A DNA stretch of 55,874 bases, taken from positions 1-55,874 of the forward strand of contig JAEUIQ010000100.1 of assembly GCA_016794985.1 (NCBI GenBank), given 5' to 3'. Under the pieces are notes generated by a model. That model searched no databases. It was given only the letters and a program-made list of their open reading frames with translations, and had not been told where the DNA came from. A program made the position numbers and the translations under genes. Shown piece after piece: positions 34,746-43,674 of this stretch (position 1 is the stretch's first letter; each line of letters starts with the position of its first letter). This DNA is from Planctomycetaceae bacterium (GTDB lineage Bacteria; Planctomycetota; Planctomycetia; Pirellulales; Pirellulaceae).

Positions 34746-36800
34746 ATGTATTCATTGCTCCAACGAGTGCCGGCCTTGGTCTTGCCCTTGGCATTGATTG
34801 GCTCGTTGTTGGTGATTCTGATTCCGCTGCCGCCGTTTTTGATGGATCTCCTGCTGGCCATCAACATCACGGCGTCGGTCATCATCTTGTTGACCACGGT
34901 CTATGTCGGCTCGCCGATGGAATTCAATGTGTTTCCGGCCCTGCTGTTGGCGACCACGTTGGGCCGATTGGTTCTTAATGTGGCAACGACCCGTTTGATT
35001 TTGACCAATGGCAGTGATGGCGACTTGGACGCCGCCGGGGTTGTGATTCAAAAGTTCGGCGAATTCGTCGCGGGCGACCAATTGATCGTCGGAATCATCA
35101 TTTTCACGATCATTGTTTTGATTCAATTTGTGGTGATTACCAAGGGTGCCACGCGGATTAGTGAAGTGTCCGCGCGATTCACACTGGATGCGATGCCTGG
35201 CAAGCAGATGGCGATCGACGCGGATTTGGCGGCGGGCATCATCAACGAACATGAAGCCCAAGCCCGGCGGGCGGCGATTGTGGAACAAGCCGACTTTTTC
35301 GCGGCGATGGACGGTGCCACGAAGTTTGTTCGCGGCGATGCCATCGCCGGTATCGTGATCACGGCGATCAATATTATTGGCGGATTTGCCATTGGCATGA
35401 TGAACGGGATGGACGTCGCCGAAAGCGCCGAGTTGTTCACCAAGTTGACGATCGGCGACGGCCTGGTGTCTCAAGTCCCCGCATTCTTGATTTCGTTGGC
35501 GGCCGGTTTGCTGGTCACTCGAAGTACCAAACAATCCAATTTGCCTGCCGACGTCATGAACCAATTGTTTGCGCGGCCCGAGGCTTTGATGGTTGCGGGT
35601 GGTTTTATGGGTGTGTTGGTCTTCACGAATTTGCCAGCGATCCCCTTATTGACCATCGGAGGTTGTTGCTTGGGCTTGGCTTGGACAATGCGAAAGAACC
35701 AAAACACCGCCATTCATAAAAAGGAAGCCGAGGACCGCAAGAAAGCAGCTGCCAAACCTGAAGAGAAAATCGAGGATTACTTAGTCATCGATCCGATGGA
35801 ATTGGAGATTGGAATTGGTTTGATTCGTCTGGCCGACCCCAGTCGAGGCGGGGATTTGTTGGACCGAATCACCAGTGTTCGGCAAGCGGTCGCTGCCGAC
35901 ATTGGCATCATCCTGCCAAAGGTACGGATCCGCGACAATGTCTCGCTGCAAGAAACCCAATACCGAATCAAAATATCCAACAATCCCGTAGCCGAAGGCG
36001 AGGTCTGGCCCGATCGTTTGTTGGCGGTGAACACCGGGATGGCGACGGGCGAATTGAATGGGATTGAGGCGATTGACCCGGCGTTCGGCCAGCCCGCCAA
36101 ATGGATTGATCCTGTACTTCGGGAACGCGCTTACATGTTGAAGTACATGCCAGCGGAACCGGCTGCGGTTTTGGCAACGCACCTGCAAGAAGTCGTACGC
36201 CAACACGCCGACGCCATTTTGACGCGCGATGCCACGAAAGACCTCTTGGAGCAAGCCAAGAAGTCATCGCCTGCGGTCGTGGAAGAATTGGTCCCCGGCG
36301 TGATGAAAGTCGGCGAAGTTCAACAAGTCTTGCAACATCTTTTGCGCGAGGAAGTCCCGATTCGTCAACTGGGAACGATACTCGAAACTCTGGGCGACTT
36401 CGCCCCCAAGACCAAAGATCCAATTCTCTTGACGGAGTTCGTCCGACATCGTTTGGCGCGAACGCTGTGCCAACGCTATTGCGACACGCAAAACGTGTTG
36501 CGGGTCGTGACGTTGGATCCTTCCCTCGAAGACCGAATCGCGGCCAACGTCGATCATACCGAACGTGGCATGTTCGTCCGCATGAAACCAAACGATATTC
36601 AACGCGTGTGCGATGCCATTCATACCGAGTCCGAAAAATTGACCCGGATGGGCTACCCAGCAATTATTCTGGTCAATCCACAAATCCGAGCCTTGGCGCG
36701 TCACTTGACCAGCGCCTATTTGCCCCGCTTGGCCATCCTCAGTTACAACGAGATCACTCGTGATACCAAGGTCGAATCCGTTGGCAACGTGATGCTTTAG
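34746..36800 (+). CDS. flhA: Flagellar biosynthesis protein FlhA
   Basis: The 684-residue protein has the expected FlhA form: six to eight membrane helices in the first ~310 residues, the FHIPEP signature region (GATRISEVSARFTLDAMPGK and QMAIDADL, about 135-160), then a cytosolic domain of about 370 residues containing DPMELEIGIGL, PKVRIRDN and LLREEVPIRQLGTILETL. FlhA is the export-gate subunit of the flagellar type III apparatus and binds chaperone-substrate complexes. The start ATG at 34746 has no strong ribosome site. It is followed 31 bp later by flhF. Confidence 0.97.
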   Translation: MYSLLQRVPALVLPLALIGSLLVILIPLPPFLMDLLLAINITASVIILLTTVYVGSPMEFNVFPALLLATTLGRLVLNVATTRLILTNGSDGDLDAAGVVIQKFGEFVAGDQLIVGIIIFTIIVLIQFVVITKGATRISEVSARFTLDAMPGKQMAIDADLAAGIINEHEAQARRAAIVEQADFFAAMDGATKFVRGDAIAGIVITAINIIGGFAIGMMNGMDVAESAELFTKLTIGDGLVSQVPAFLISLAAGLLVTRSTKQSNLPADVMNQLFARPEALMVAGGFMGVLVFTNLPAIPLLTIGGCCLGLAWTMRKNQNTAIHKKEAEDRKKAAAKPEEKIEDYLVIDPMELEIGIGLIRLADPSRGGDLLDRITSVRQAVAADIGIILPKVRIRDNVSLQETQYRIKISNNPVAEGEVWPDRLLAVNTGMATGELNGIEAIDPAFGQPAKWIDPVLRERAYMLKYMPAEPAAVLATHLQEVVRQHADAILTRDATKDLLEQAKKSSPAVVEELVPGVMKVGEVQQVLQHLLREEVPIRQLGTILETLGDFAPKTKDPILLTEFVRHRLARTLCQRYCDTQNVLRVVTLDPSLEDRIAANVDHTERGMFVRMKPNDIQRVCDAIHTESEKLTRMGYPAIILVNPQIRALARHLTSAYLPRLAILSYNEITRDTKVESVGNVML

Positions 36801-36831
36801 TCTGTTTCGTCCCAAAGGTTTAGTCGCAACC

Positions 36832-38028
36832 ATGGAAACCAAAACTTATCGAGTGCGGTCGTTGGCGGATGCCCTACAGTTGATCGCTGCCGAATTAGGC
36901 CCGGAAGCCGCCGTCCTGCACACGCGACGATTGCAGCCCAGTCTCTGGAAATGGTGGGACCGCTCGCAATGGGAAGTGGTCGCCGGCACCGATCCGAACT
37001 TGCCGGACCGCTTTCAGCAATTCCTCCAAGAAGATGCCGGTTTCGCTGCTGCAGATTCGGCCAATGATCGTAGTGGCATGGAAGATGCGCCGGTGCGACC
37101 TGCGCCCAGGTCTGCACCACTCCAGCAAGTCACCAACCGCGCAAGTGTGGCCGTCGCGCGGGACAAGAGCATTTGGAGTGAAGTGATGGCCGAACTCCAA
37201 CGCCTGGGCGTCTCACAAGAGACGATCGAGCTGCTGGGCGCGGACCTGGGGCTCGCCATGGAGTCGTTCGACACCGCGTCAGCGCCGCAAGCTTGGAGGC
37301 CGTTGGTGCATGAATGTGCGAAGCATCTGCGGTTTGCCGGTTCGTTGGCACTGCCAGATGGAAAATGTACACGCGTGGCATTGGTTGGCCCGACGGGCGT
37401 TGGCAAAACAACGACGATCGCCAAATTGGCTGCCGATTTCCAATTGCGTTCCAACCATCGCGTGGCGTTGATCACGGTTGACACTTTTCGCGTTGCCGCT
37501 GTGGAGCAATTGCAAACCTACGCGGAGATCATGGACATGCCGCTGTGTGTGGTCCACAATCCTCAAGAAATGCGAACTGCCGTCCAACAATTTGCGAACT
37601 TTGATCTGGTCCTCATCGATACGGTCGGTCGCAGCCCGCGCGATCAACAACGTATCGAGACCATGAACCAAACGCTCCGTGCTGCCGACCTGGACCACTT
37701 GTTGTTGACGGTTAGCGCATCGAGCGACCCCAGAACCCTCGCCACGGCAGCCACCGCCTTCCAATCTCAGTTCGCAGACGTCGCGACCTCTCTGATACTA
37801 ACGAAAGTCGACGAGTGCCATTCGTTGGCTCCCGTCTATCCTTTCTTGCGGGATTGCTCGATTCCCTGGCGCTACTGGACCAACGGTCAACAAGTTCCCG
37901 ACGATCTCGGGGTTGCTCGACCCGATGTCGTGGCTTGGTTCTTGGGCGAAATTGAACTGTCGCCTGATGTACCCAACGGTCGTTCGGAGCCAACTCGATC
38001 GAGTTTGGCTCGAGGTATCCCAGCATGA
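36832..38028 (+). CDS. flhF: Flagellar SRP-type GTPase FlhF
   Basis: The 398-residue protein has an N-terminal basic/variable domain (about 1-110), an N-domain helical part (about 110-175), and an SRP-type GTPase domain with VALVGPTGVGKTTTIAKLA (G1), VDTFRVAAVEQL, LIDTVGRSP (G3) and LTKVDE (G4). FlhF places and numbers flagella, usually with the MinD-type ATPase FlhG. Its stop overlaps the next start (ATGA at 38025-38028), where an flhG-like gene with an eroded N-terminus stands. Confidence 0.95.
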   Translation: METKTYRVRSLADALQLIAAELGPEAAVLHTRRLQPSLWKWWDRSQWEVVAGTDPNLPDRFQQFLQEDAGFAAADSANDRSGMEDAPVRPAPRSAPLQQVTNRASVAVARDKSIWSEVMAELQRLGVSQETIELLGADLGLAMESFDTASAPQAWRPLVHECAKHLRFAGSLALPDGKCTRVALVGPTGVGKTTTIAKLAADFQLRSNHRVALITVDTFRVAAVEQLQTYAEIMDMPLCVVHNPQEMRTAVQQFANFDLVLIDTVGRSPRDQQRIETMNQTLRAADLDHLLLTVSASSDPRTLATAATAFQSQFADVATSLILTKVDECHSLAPVYPFLRDCSIPWRYWTNGQQVPDDLGVARPDVVAWFLGEIELSPDVPNGRSEPTRSSLARGIPA

Positions 38029-38834
38029 ACGAACAAAGTGCCCTGCTCGAGAAAATGTTTCGGAAGGTTCGCCCAAACGGGAATCGCTCAAGATTCCAAT
38101 TCCAACATCACCCACTCGACCACGCCCACAATGTCGTGGACCGTTCCCACGGTCCAGTTCATCGCCACAATGTCGTGGACCGTTCCGACGATCCAGTTCA
38201 TCGCCACAATGTCGTGGACCGTTCCCACGGTCCAGTTCATCGCCACAATGTCGTGGACCGTTCCGACGATCCCGTTCAACCGTTGCAGTGGCTGTTGCAT
38301 TCCTGCACCAGGGGCTTCAACTTGACCTCGATGGCTCAAGCGTGCGAGGCGGTCTTGGATGAGTTGGGCTGGGAGACCACAGCGCGCATGGCCACGCGTT
38401 GGTCCCACCCGATGGAGACCGACACTCAAGCGAGTTCTCGTTCCCGAAAAGCGTTTGTCGTGGCCACGACTACCGACGAAATCCAACTATCTCGAATCAC
38501 GGGAACACCAAGTGTAATTTTTGTGCTGGACACCACACCCGCCAGTTTGATAAAGACATACGGCCAAATCAAAAGTTTGATTGGGCAACGCAACGACTTG
38601 GGGTCTCGCCTGGGACTGGTGTTTGTTTCACCGTTTGGCGATGGTCGTGAGAGATTGTTGGCCTCGTGCCAGCATTTCCTTAGCATTCAACCAAGAGATT
38701 TGGGGACCGTTTCCCGTTCCTTGATTGATGATGCGGAGCGTCATTGGCCGAACGCAGCGCGAAATTGGGCAGAATCCGTAGCGAAGGATTGGCATCCCTT
38801 TGTCGCGCGTTGCTTAGACCAGCAGTTGACTTGA
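38025..38834 (+). CDS. FlhG/MinD-like protein lacking the P-loop, with 13-residue repeats
   Basis: The 269-residue protein is coupled to flhF by a 4-nt overlap, the place where flhG normally stands. Residues 35-86 are four copies of a 13-residue unit (HNVVDRS(HG/DD)PVHR). The part after about 145 resembles the C-terminal half of FlhG: SVIFVLDTTPASLIKTYGQIKSL matches the 'tTPEptsitDaYalIK' region of that family, followed by FVSPFGDGRERLLASCQHFL and RDLGTVS. The N-terminal KGGVGKT P-loop, the deviant Walker A lysine and the switch motifs are absent. ATP-dependent membrane cycling is therefore unlikely. Assignment to FlhG is by gene order and this partial likeness; a different function is possible. 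Confidence 0.8.
   Translation: MNEQSALLEKMFRKVRPNGNRSRFQFQHHPLDHAHNVVDRSHGPVHRHNVVDRSDDPVHRHNVVDRSHGPVHRHNVVDRSDDPVQPLQWLLHSCTRGFNLTSMAQACEAVLDELGWETTARMATRWSHPMETDTQASSRSRKAFVVATTTDEIQLSRITGTPSVIFVLDTTPASLIKTYGQIKSLIGQRNDLGSRLGLVFVSPFGDGRERLLASCQHFLSIQPRDLGTVSRSLIDDAERHWPNAARNWAESVAKDWHPFVARCLDQQLT
38127..38282. repeat. 39-bp in-frame tandem repeat (4 copies)
   Basis: Units start at 38127, 38166, 38205 and 38244, each beginning CACAATGTCGTGGACCGTTC. Copies 1 and 3 share the CACGGTCCAG version and copies 2 and 4 the GACGAT version, so the array probably grew by duplication of a 78-bp pair. Copies 1 and 3 contain the inverted repeat TGGACCGT-TCCC-ACGGTCCA. Confidence 0.95.
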
Positions 38835-39043
38835 AGTACTGTGCCGATTGTAGGGGCGGCAGTGACAGCATGTTTCGGTAAGTTGGCAAATTCCCTTCAT
38901 TTGCCGTTAACTTTCGCCGAAGCGAATGCCGATAGTCGAACAGGAGCAATATCGTTTGCCTACAAGCGGGTGACGGACCTTGGTCGGTGAGTTCAAACTC
39001 CAAGCCAAAGTCAGCAACCTGACGGCAAGCCATTGATCCTTGG

Positions 39044-39343
39044 GTGGATACGAATCGAAATGAACCAACAACGCGAGTTATCGCGATGGGTGCGCCTTAC
39101 GCAGGGACGCTGGGCTTGATTGCCTTCGTCGCGACGATTACCAGATCCGTGATCAACGGAGTTGATGCCGGAACAACCATCGTCACGGCAGTCCTGTATA
39201 TGGCGGTATTTGCGTTCCTCGGTTGGTTGATTGGTAACTTGGCAACCCACGTGGTGGTGGAATCGGTCACGAAGTCCCTACAACGTGAGTTGGAAGCCCG
39301 CGAGGCGTTAAAGTCGTCAGCGACGACTGACGGCAAGCGATAG
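39044..39343 (+). CDS. Small two-helix membrane protein in the flagellar cluster
   Basis: The 99-residue protein has two predicted membrane helices (about 22-38 and 44-72: AGTLGLIAFVATITRSVI; IVTAVLYMAVFAFLGWLIGN) and a charged cytosolic tail with ESVTKSLQRELEAREALK. The proposed start is GTG; an ATG at 39086 would remove 14 residues. It stands between the flhG-like gene and fliA in the same orientation. I recognise no family, and its flagellar role is only suggested by place. Confidence 0.65.
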   Translation: MDTNRNEPTTRVIAMGAPYAGTLGLIAFVATITRSVINGVDAGTTIVTAVLYMAVFAFLGWLIGNLATHVVVESVTKSLQRELEAREALKSSATTDGKR

Positions 39344-39404
39344 CCCGGTCCACTCCAAAATATTCACGGAAGAGTAAACACGATTCATCTGGAGGCAAGA
39401 CCAG

Positions 39405-40220
39405 ATGAAACCCGTCACGGAGGATTGCATGGCGACCACCGCAACTGCCGCGGAAGATATCCAAGAAGTTTGGAAACGATACAAAGCCGATCCGGCGAAC
39501 GAACACCTGCGAAATGTACTGATCGAACGGTACTTTCCCTTGGTAAAGTACAACGGCGAGCGAATTTGGCAACGATTGCCAGACGGTGTGGAACTGGATG
39601 ACTTGGTTTCGGCTGGGGTGTTCGGGCTCATGGACGCGATCGACGCCTACGACATGAATCGTGGCGTCAAGTTCGAGACCTATTGCGTGCCGCGTATTCG
39701 CGGAGCAATGCTCGATGAACTGCGAACGATGGACTGGGTGCCGCGTTTGGTTCGCTCCAAAGCCAGCAAGCTAAATGAAGCCACCAAGCAATTGGAAATC
39801 CGCCTGGGCCGCGCTCCCAGCATGCAAGAGATGGCCGAATACATGGGCCTCAGCGTCGTCGAACTGGAAAAGATGAAGATCGAGGCCAGTGCCGCAAATC
39901 TAGTCAGTCTCGACAAAAAGTATTACGAAACCGATAGCTACAAGGATGTTCGCGAAGTGGACATCTTGGAGGACAAACGCGGCGAAGATCCTACGCGGCG
40001 AGTCGCCAAGTCGGACATCATGCGATTGGTGACCAAGGGCCTCAACAAGAACGAACGCTTGATCATCATTCTCTACTACTACGAAGAACTGACGATGAAA
40101 GAAATTGGTGCAACGCTGGACTTGAGTGAGAGCCGCGTCAGCCAAATGCATTCGAGCATCGTACAACGGCTTCAAGAACAACTGGGCCGTCGAAGAACCG
40201 AATTCAACGCCATCAGTTAA
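39405..40220 (+). CDS. fliA: Flagellar sigma factor (sigma-28, FliA/WhiG type)
   Basis: The 271-residue protein has region 2 (ERYFPLVKYNGERIW and DDLVSAGVFGLMDAIDAYD, then KFETYCVPRIRGAMLDELR), region 3 (SKLNEATKQLEIRLGRAPS, MQEMAEYMGLSVVELEKM) and region 4 (ERLIIILYYYEELTMKEIG, LDLSESRVSQMHSSIVQRL), in the order and spacing of sigma-28. It directs transcription of late flagellar genes and is normally held by FlgM. The start is fixed by GGAGG about 9 nt before ATG 39405. It is followed by a strong bidirectional terminator. Confidence 0.96.
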   Translation: MKPVTEDCMATTATAAEDIQEVWKRYKADPANEHLRNVLIERYFPLVKYNGERIWQRLPDGVELDDLVSAGVFGLMDAIDAYDMNRGVKFETYCVPRIRGAMLDELRTMDWVPRLVRSKASKLNEATKQLEIRLGRAPSMQEMAEYMGLSVVELEKMKIEASAANLVSLDKKYYETDSYKDVREVDILEDKRGEDPTRRVAKSDIMRLVTKGLNKNERLIIILYYYEELTMKEIGATLDLSESRVSQMHSSIVQRLQEQLGRRRTEFNAIS

Positions 40221-40261
40221 CGGACCGAGCCTCGCATCGCGTTCGTTCAATTTCGAAAACG

Positions 40262-40298
40262 AAAAAGCTCTGGCAGTTTCGAACTGCCAGAGCTTTTT
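40262..40298. terminator. Bidirectional rho-independent terminator between fliA and the PKS genes
   Basis: A perfect 17-bp inverted repeat (AAAAAGCTCTGGCAGTT / AACTGCCAGAGCTTTTT) with a 3-nt loop. The A-run and T-run at its two ends make it a terminator for both convergent units: fliA (stop 40220) and the aminotransferase-TE PKS protein (stop 40320). Confidence 0.95.
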
Positions 40299-40319
40299 GT
40301 TTGGATTCGCTTGCGGCGA

Positions 40320-43300
40320 TCAAGCCACGTGCGACAACTCTTGTTCTTGGGCCGGTTCCCAGTTGATTTCGGCGAGTCCTTCACGAATCCCTTGCGCGAA
40401 CATCTCTGCCAAATCAGCAACGTAGGGCCTGACCATCAAACCAGCTGGATAAACTGGTAAGCGAACGACTTCCAAGCCCTGCTCAGCGACAAGGTCCACT
40501 TTGGCCCGATAAGAACGATAGTCTTTTTTCGGCCGGAAAATGTGCATCTTGCCGGGGTAAGGCTTGGGACGATAACGGTCGGCTTGATCATCGTGCTGCT
40601 TCCAAATCTCGGCTTGGTTGATGCCGCCCGACGTCGAGTGGCTATTGGAGCGACCGAACATCAAGCTAAACATACCCTTCCACACGCGAGTTCGCACCTT
40701 TAAGGCTTGCCATTTCGATTGGAAGAATTTCCATTTGTCGCTTCCCGGCAATAACCAAAAGTTTCGGAAATGGAAATCGAAGCGCTGCAGCTGATAGACG
40801 AACTTGATCCACGGCGTCAACTGCGAGGACTGGGCTTGCCACCAGTTGTATGTCTCCACGCCTGACAAGAATGCCACTTGCTTGCCTTGAGCGATAAGCT
40901 GTTGGGCGACTTCCAAGGCAATGGTGCCTCCGGAACAATAGCCCGTCAGCAAGTACGGACCATCGGGCCAAACTTCTTGCATGTCCTCGATGAAACGCTG
41001 CGCCATTTCTTCGATCGTTTCCGGTATGGGCTCCCCGTACACGCCGGGCGAGTTCAAGCCATACACCGGTTGATTGGGACCCAAGCAGTCGGAAAGTTCG
41101 TGATAGACCAACGTGAGACCGTCCGCGGCCGGCATGCAGAACAGCGGCGGCAAATGACCTTCAGTCTGAATCTCTTCGACGGTCGATGCTCGGAACGCCT
41201 TCAGGGGCAAAGGCGCAGCCGTTGTGGTTGCAGTATTCACCGCGGATTCGCGTGCAGTCATCAGCTCGGTTGCGTGAGTGCGACCGCCAACAGGATCCGG
41301 CGAGTTTGGACTGTCCTCGCGGCCCGGCAAGAACCCAGCCCGCCGTAGCTCCAAACAACTGTCTTTGACCGCTTCGATGATCTTTCGCACATCCGCGTCC
41401 GAATGCTCCGTGGACAAGAAGCAATTGTCGCCCCAACCTCGCGTAAAGATCCCACGATCCAACAAGTGGAAGTACAACATGTCGGCGTATTCGAGATCCG
41501 GTGGAAAAATGAACCGGAACAGTGAAGTAAATCGAGCCAAACGAATCGGAATTCCTTCACTGACAAAGAACTCGTTGATCTCGTTGGCCATAAGTTCTGT
41601 TCGACGACTCAAACTCTGCTGCAACGCCGGGCCTTCGGCCTTGATTCGGGTGAGAATTTGGTGCGCAGCCGCCATTGCCAAGGGATGCCGCACAAACGTT
41701 CCCGCAAAGAACGTCATATCGGCCTCCGGTTCGCTCCCATCTTCGTACCTCCAGTTCCCACCATCCAACGCGTCCATGTACTCGGCTTTGCCCGCCAGTG
41801 CGCCGATCGGCAAACCACCACCGAGAATCTTTCCATAGGTGGCCATGTCGCCCCAGACATCAAAGTACTCTTGAGCACCGCCGGGGGCAGCGCGAAATCC
41901 CGAGATGACCTCGTCCATCACCATGACGATTTGACGCTCACGGGTCAGTTGCCGCAGTTTGTGCAAAAATTCGCGGGGATGCAAATCAGGGTCCGCACTT
42001 TGCACAGGCTCGACCAACACGGCTGCGATGTCGTCGGCATGTTCCGCGATTTGTCGCAGCGAGTCTTCGGTCCCATACTCCAGCACGATGGTATTGTCAG
42101 CGTAGAACTGGGGTACGCCGGGGGCCGCCGGACTGGAACCCGACCCGCCACCGGTGGCACTGCGGAGCAAGACTTGGTCGAAATTGCCGTGATAGTCTTT
42201 ATTGAAAAACACACACTTTGTCTTGCCCGTCACCGTGCGCGCGATTCTCATCGCGGCCATGACCGCCTCCGAACCCGTGTTGCAGAACGTCGCGCGATCC
42301 ATTCTTGAAAACTCGCACAACAGCTTCGCAACGTCTCCGGCCAGTGGCGACTGTGGCCCCACTTCCACGCCACGATCCAATTGGGCATGGAGTGCTTGCG
42401 TGACAAAGGTCGGCGACTGTCCAAACAAGTTCAGACCGAATCCCATCGCAATATCGATGTACTCGTTGCCATCAATATCCCAAAGTTTCGAGCCGGCCGA
42501 TTTCTCCACCGAGATTTGATAGACCATGGACTTCCAAATTCGGCGATAACCCGCGACACCGCGTGGATCGGCGAAATGGCTACGATGGTTCTGAGCATGA
42601 CTGCGCGACTTCTTGGTCCGTTGCGTGAATCGCTCCACGAATTCTTGCAGATGTTTTTGTTGGGGTTCGGTCAGTCCACCACTCGCCGAACGACGCACTG
42701 GCTTGTACGGACCAAACCTCTCAAACACCTTTTTCTGAGCCTGAACCGCCGCCGCGGTCGGCGCTGCCATTGGCGTGACCGTCGCGGGACTGCCAACCTT
42801 TGGCGCGGGACTTGGTGCCGGCGCTGTTACGATCGTGGCGGTGGGCGAAGAAGGCGCTGCCTCGCGAATGGGATTCGCGGCGAGCATCGAATCATTGACG
42901 GGAGTTGCGATTGGAGCCGGTGCGACAACCACCTGCGGACCCACGCCAAGTCGACGTTCGCGCAGCATTTGCAACTGCATCATCATCAACTGATTTTGCT
43001 GGGAAAAAATCTGTTCGATCCCGTTCGTAGAACTGGAGGTCATCGCAACCTGCGAGGACACCAACGCCATTGGGGGAACAGCCGTCATGACTGGAGCCGC
43101 CATGACGGGTGCCGTCACCATCCCCATTGTCGCGTTGGGCAAAGCCGGGGTCATGGTCACGGACGGGGATGTCGGGGCAATGTTCGTTGCGGTGGACTCA
43201 GGTATCGAGTCTTGCACAGCCGGCACCGGCAACGGTGCGGCGGATGGCTCGCTCGAGCGGACGGTGGCAGATGCGACATCAGCGCTCGGAGTCGGGGCCA

Positions 43301-43652
43301 AGCGCGGCTCGGGAACAGCGGGGGATGGAGATGGGGACAGCGGCGCGGTGGCGACTGCGGTGGGAGTTGTCGAAGTTGCCACGGAGGCAGGCGCCGCTGC
43401 CGCCCATTTGCCATTCTTTTCCAGATATGCCAACAACGAATCGATGTTCGGCATTTCTTCAATCAACTGCCGAAATGTAATCTTGACTCCCGTCGCGCTC
43501 TTGATTCTTTGACTGAACTGAATCAAGAACAGCGAATCAAAACCCAACTCCAAAAACGTGGCGCTTGGGTTCAGTTCCTCCAAATCGAATCCCGATGCCT
43601 CGCGGAGGATCTTGGCCAGGGCAGCTCGGGCTTGTTGTACGTTTGTAGACAT
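40320..43652 (-). CDS. PKS protein: ACP - class III aminotransferase - thioesterase
   Basis: The 1110-residue protein carries an ACP at about 5-85 (ELGFDSLFLIQF; pantetheine Ser ~42), a 200-residue Ala/Pro/Thr linker with a QQNQLMMMQLQMLRERR coil, a PLP-dependent aminotransferase of the glutamate-semialdehyde-like class at about 330-830 (DEVISGFR, TYGKILGGGLPIGA; PLP lysine ~606), and a thioesterase-type alpha/beta domain at about 850-1090. The nucleophile position reads GYCSGG (Cys ~906), not the usual Ser; where the catalytic His normally stands the sequence reads PVYPAGLMVRPYV. The aminotransferase type is known from PKS/NRPS hybrids (e.g. mycosubtilin), where it converts a beta-ketone to a beta-amine on the ACP. 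ATG 43652 follows the partner gene's stop by 22 nt. Confidence 0.93.
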   Translation of the reverse strand: MSTNVQQARAALAKILREASGFDLEELNPSATFLELGFDSLFLIQFSQRIKSATGVKITFRQLIEEMPNIDSLLAYLEKNGKWAAAAPASVATSTTPTAVATAPLSPSPSPAVPEPRLAPTPSADVASATVRSSEPSAAPLPVPAVQDSIPESTATNIAPTSPSVTMTPALPNATMGMVTAPVMAAPVMTAVPPMALVSSQVAMTSSSTNGIEQIFSQQNQLMMMQLQMLRERRLGVGPQVVVAPAPIATPVNDSMLAANPIREAAPSSPTATIVTAPAPSPAPKVGSPATVTPMAAPTAAAVQAQKKVFERFGPYKPVRRSASGGLTEPQQKHLQEFVERFTQRTKKSRSHAQNHRSHFADPRGVAGYRRIWKSMVYQISVEKSAGSKLWDIDGNEYIDIAMGFGLNLFGQSPTFVTQALHAQLDRGVEVGPQSPLAGDVAKLLCEFSRMDRATFCNTGSEAVMAAMRIARTVTGKTKCVFFNKDYHGNFDQVLLRSATGGGSGSSPAAPGVPQFYADNTIVLEYGTEDSLRQIAEHADDIAAVLVEPVQSADPDLHPREFLHKLRQLTRERQIVMVMDEVISGFRAAPGGAQEYFDVWGDMATYGKILGGGLPIGALAGKAEYMDALDGGNWRYEDGSEPEADMTFFAGTFVRHPLAMAAAHQILTRIKAEGPALQQSLSRRTELMANEINEFFVSEGIPIRLARFTSLFRFIFPPDLEYADMLYFHLLDRGIFTRGWGDNCFLSTEHSDADVRKIIEAVKDSCLELRRAGFLPGREDSPNSPDPVGGRTHATELMTARESAVNTATTTAAPLPLKAFRASTVEEIQTEGHLPPLFCMPAADGLTLVYHELSDCLGPNQPVYGLNSPGVYGEPIPETIEEMAQRFIEDMQEVWPDGPYLLTGYCSGGTIALEVAQQLIAQGKQVAFLSGVETYNWWQAQSSQLTPWIKFVYQLQRFDFHFRNFWLLPGSDKWKFFQSKWQALKVRTRVWKGMFSLMFGRSNSHSTSGGINQAEIWKQHDDQADRYRPKPYPGKMHIFRPKKDYRSYRAKVDLVAEQGLEVVRLPVYPAGLMVRPYVADLAEMFAQGIREGLAEINWEPAQEQELSHVA

Positions 43653-43674
43653 TTTTTCTTTGACGTTGGTTAAA

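Noticed and set aside
42381..43673. Long plus-strand reading frame of 430 residues
   Set aside because: It is the antisense of the aminotransferase protein; its composition (His/Arg/Gly runs) is the mirror of the Ala/Pro-rich linker on the minus strand.
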